NCBI RefSeq assembly: GCF_014203795.1
Contig: NZ_JACHJU010000006.1
Span: 310,001 to 374,000, forward strand
Length of the DNA stretch: 64,000 nt
From: Streptosporangium album
GTDB lineage: Bacteria > Actinomycetota > Actinomycetes > Streptosporangiales > Streptosporangiaceae
Direction: 5' to 3'
Positions 61,933-64,000 of this stretch are shown here, one piece after another. The notes below the pieces were generated by a model, which saw only the letters and a program-made list of their open reading frames with translations, ran no database searches and was not told where the DNA came from. Position numbers and translations under genes: made by a program. Numbering within the stretch: position 1 is the first letter of the stretch; every line of letters starts with the position of its first letter.

Positions 61933-61998
61933 GCGGTCTTCAAAACCGACGAGGCCGAGGTTCTCGGCCTGACGGGTTCGATTCCCGTCCGCCTCCGC
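61933..61998 (+). other. attR-like repeat of the selC 3' part
   Basis: 66 bp matching 49154-49219 with one mismatch (G to A in the T arm, CCTGACGGG). The 5' part of a tRNA is missing, so it is not a second tRNA gene. Confidence 0.85.
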
Positions 61999-62111
61999 TC
62001 TGTTTCCGTACCCGTGGACCCATGGGGCGCGCTCCGCGCGCCGGCGGGTCCGTGTCCGGCCGTGTCCTCGCCCTGGCAGAGCCCCCCGCCGACGGGCCCC
62101 GGGAGCCCTAG

Positions 62112-62232
62112 CGGAAGCAGATCCTCCCAGCGCACCTCGCGCCCGATCGCCTCGCCGATGATCCTGACCTGCTCGGTATGGGTGATCGACTCGGGGCCTG
62201 TGATCACATACTTGGCTCCGTCGTGTCCAGAG
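62112..62232 (-). pseudogene. NmrA-like NAD(P)-binding protein fragment
   Basis: Minus-strand translation reads GAKYVITGPESITHTEQVRI and IGEAIGREVRWEDLLP, a typical segment of NmrA-like oxidoreductases. No start and no Rossmann loop remain. Left between the second and third copies of the selC 3' end. Confidence 0.6.
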
Positions 62233-62374
62233 GAGCGCGGCCAGGGCGCGCCACTATCCCGAGGGTTCCGGCGGCGGGCCGAAGGTCCAGTCCGTGCTCT
62301 GGGGGTCGACGGTCACGGTGACGCGCTGGCCGACGTCGAGATTACGGTAGAGCGGGCCGGGCAGCCGCCCCGGT

Positions 62375-62415
62375 GAGGTTTTCGGCCCGGCGGGTTCTAT
62401 TCCGGCCCGCCTCCG
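62375..62415 (+). other. decayed third copy of the selC 3' end
   Basis: 41 bp with 36 matches to 49177-49217 (GAGGTTTTCGGCCCGGCGGG against GAGGTTCTCGGCCTGGCGGG at its start). Placed 17 bp before selA. Probably the right end of an older element. Confidence 0.7.
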
Positions 62416-62431
62416 TTCTATTTTCGTACCT

Positions 62432-63721
62432 ATGGACTCACGGAGGCGTGTTCCGCGCACCGACCTGGTGCTCGCCGACCCGCGGCTGGTCGCGACGGCG
62501 GGGAGGCTGGGGCGGGCGATCGTCAAGGACGCCGTGGCGCAGGCCCAGCGGCGGGCGCGGCAGGGCGAGATCGGTCCCGAGGAGGTCGCGGACGCGGCGG
62601 TGGCGGCGCTTCCGCCGTACGCCACGAGCATGCGGCCGGTGATCAACATGACCGGGGTGCTGCTCCACACCAACCTCGGCCGCGCGCCCCTGTCCTCGGC
62701 GGCGATCGCCTCGGCGGCGGCCGCCGCCGGCTCCGCGGACGTGGAGTTCGACCTGGCCACCGGGGCCCGTGCCCGTCGCGGCAGGGGCGCGCTGGAGGCG
62801 CTCGCGCGGGCCGTGCCCGCCGCCGAGGACGTGCACCTGGTCAACAACAACGCCGCCGCGCTCGTGCTGGTGGCCACCGTGTTCGCCGCCGGACGGGAGA
62901 TCGTTATCAGCCGGGGCGAACTGGTGGAGATCGGGGACGGGTTCCGCATCCCCGACCTGCTGATCTCCACCGGCGCGAGGCTGCGTGAGGTGGGCACCAC
63001 CAACCGCACCTCCTACGCGGACTACGCGGCTGCCGTGGGACCCGAGACCGGGCTCGTGCTCAAGGTGCATCCGTCGAACTTCCGGGTCGAGGGCTTCACC
63101 GGTTCGGTCGAGGTCGCGGCGCTCGCGGGGTTGGGCGTGCCGATCGTGGTCGACATCGGTTCCGGCCTGCTCGCGCGCGAACCGCTGCTGCCCGAGGAGC
63201 CCGATGCGGCGGGTGTGCTCAAGGCGGGGGCCGACCTGGTCACCGCCAGTGGAGACAAGCTGCTCGGCGGGCCGCAGGCCGGCCTGCTGCTCGGCCGGCG
63301 GGACCTGGTCGAACGGTGCAGGCGGCACCCGCTCGCCCGTGCCCTGCGGGTGGACAAGCTGACCCTGGCCGCGCTGGAGGCCACCCTGCGCGGACCCGCC
63401 ACCCCCCTCCATGAGGCACTGCGCGCCGATCCGGCGGCGCTGGGCGAACGCGCGGGAATGCTCGCCGACAAGCTGGCCGGAGCCGGAATCGACGCGAGAG
63501 CCGTATCGAGCGAGGCCACCGTGGGCGGTGGGGGAGCGCCCGGTGTGACGCTGCCCAGCGCGGCGGTGAGCCTGCCCGAGCGGTTCACCGTGCCGCTGCG
63601 GACCGGCGCGATTCCGGTCGTCGGCCGGGTGGAGGGCGGCCGGCTCCTACTCGACCTGCGGACCCTCCCCGTGGACCGGGACGACGACGTGATGCGCGCG
63701 GTTCTGGAGGCGGACGGCTGA
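62432..63721 (+). CDS. selA: L-seryl-tRNA(Sec) selenium transferase
   Basis: ATG 62432, 429 residues. PLP enzyme that converts Ser-tRNA-Sec to Sec-tRNA-Sec using selenophosphate. VINMTGVLLHTNLGRAPLSS is the conserved N-terminal motif; K276 in VTASGDKLLGGPQAG is the PLP lysine. Its stop overlaps the selB start (TGATG). The decayed selC copy lies 17 bp upstream, so its promoter may have been changed by past integrations. selD is not in the window. Confidence 0.95.
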   Translation: MDSRRRVPRTDLVLADPRLVATAGRLGRAIVKDAVAQAQRRARQGEIGPEEVADAAVAALPPYATSMRPVINMTGVLLHTNLGRAPLSSAAIASAAAAAGSADVEFDLATGARARRGRGALEALARAVPAAEDVHLVNNNAAALVLVATVFAAGREIVISRGELVEIGDGFRIPDLLISTGARLREVGTTNRTSYADYAAAVGPETGLVLKVHPSNFRVEGFTGSVEVAALAGLGVPIVVDIGSGLLAREPLLPEEPDAAGVLKAGADLVTASGDKLLGGPQAGLLLGRRDLVERCRRHPLARALRVDKLTLAALEATLRGPATPLHEALRADPAALGERAGMLADKLAGAGIDARAVSSEATVGGGGAPGVTLPSAAVSLPERFTVPLRTGAIPVVGRVEGGRLLLDLRTLPVDRDDDVMRAVLEADG

Positions 63722-64000
63722 TGCACGTCGTCGCGACGGCGGGACACGTCGACCACGGCAAGTCCACCCTGGTCAGGGCGCTCACCGGGATGGAGCCCGA
63801 CCGGCTGGAGGAGGAGCGGAGGCGGGGCCTGACGATCGAGCTCGGGTACGTCTGGGCGACGCTGCCCTCGGGCGAGCGGCTGGCCTTCGTCGACGTGCCC
63901 GGACACGAGCGGTTCCTCGGCACGATGCTGGCGGGGGTCGGTTCGGCGCCCGCCGTCATGTTCGTGGTGGCGGCCGACGAGGGCTGGATGCCGCAGTCGC
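63721..64000 (+). CDS. selB: selenocysteine-specific elongation factor, 3' end outside window
   Basis: ATG 63721; 93 residues visible. G1 motif AGHVDHGKST (G8-T16), the switch region RRGLTIELGY and G3 DVPGHE. These follow SelB rather than EF-Tu. SelB brings Sec-tRNA to the UGA by binding the SECIS hairpin. Rest of the gene lies to the right. Confidence 0.95.
   Translation, partial: MHVVATAGHVDHGKSTLVRALTGMEPDRLEEERRRGLTIELGYVWATLPSGERLAFVDVPGHERFLGTMLAGVGSAPAVMFVVAADEGWMPQS

Larger units (their letters stand above)
49220..61998. mobile_element. integrative island at selC
   Basis: A 12.8-kb segment bounded by the 66-bp repeat, with a tyrosine integrase at its left end and many insertion sequences. 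No conjugation or replication gene is visible, so it is probably a remnant or passively mobilised island. Confidence 0.8.

Noticed and set aside
61933..61998. Second tRNA-Sec gene
   Set aside because: Only the part from the anticodon arm to the 3' end is present; the 5' acceptor strand and D arm are missing.
61908..62207. Protein with RRTGIEP-type segment
   Set aside because: This is the antisense reading of tRNA-Sec, a common false gene; only the NmrA-like part at 62112-62232 is meaningful.

Overview
The window is high-GC DNA with actinomycete-style genes: GTG starts, ATGA/GTGA stop-start overlaps, a possible leaderless promoter, CsoR, IdeR-like and ROK regulators, DUF1876. The family is probably Streptosporangiaceae or a relative; that is a guess from gene style, not from a marker gene.

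Layout. 0-3.2 kb: end of a FUSC transporter gene, a secreted coiled-coil/VanY-like protein, and the remnant of an excisionase-integrase pair. 3.2-16.6 kb: a carbohydrate catabolic regulon with a secreted glycosidase-like protein, a GntR/LacI-hybrid regulator, an ABC importer, an oxidoreductase, an isomerase, an intracellular GH20 hexosaminidase, an epimerase-like dehydrogenase, a DapA-like aldolase and a convergent enolase-superfamily dehydratase. Its three promoters each carry a pair of copies of one palindrome, GGAATGAATTCATTCC. 16.8-28 kb: decaying DUF1876 and DUF998 genes, a lytic transglycosylase, a MalEFG-type importer, an IstA remnant, a lower-GC pair (membrane protein plus GH13 amylase) and a broken subtilase. 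28-35.6 kb: metal defence, with a copper module (copA, secreted His-rich protein, two HMA proteins, csoR) and an ArsR / P1B-4 ATPase pair. 35.8-43.8 kb: efeO-efeU behind iron boxes, an amino acid permease, two luciferase-like oxidoreductases and a ROK regulator.

43.9-64 kb is a selenium locus split by a mobile island. It holds a formate dehydrogenase alpha gene with an in-frame UGA (Sec187) followed by a SECIS-like hairpin, its Fe-S and NrfD subunits, tRNA-Sec (selC), then selA and selB (selB runs off the right edge). Between selC and selA lies a 12.8-kb island flanked by a 66-bp direct repeat of the 3' part of selC. It carries a tyrosine integrase, an IS5-like element with a duplicated end, a Pycsar-effector-like membrane protein, a Nudix hydrolase, an ISL3-like element with a passenger gene, an IS66 element broken by an IS3 element, an IS1380 transposase and a GIY-YIG protein. 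A third, decayed selC 3' end lies just before selA, so this tRNA has probably been hit more than once.

The strongest leads are the paired-operator sugar regulon, the nested integrations at selC, and the Pycsar-like and passenger genes in the island.
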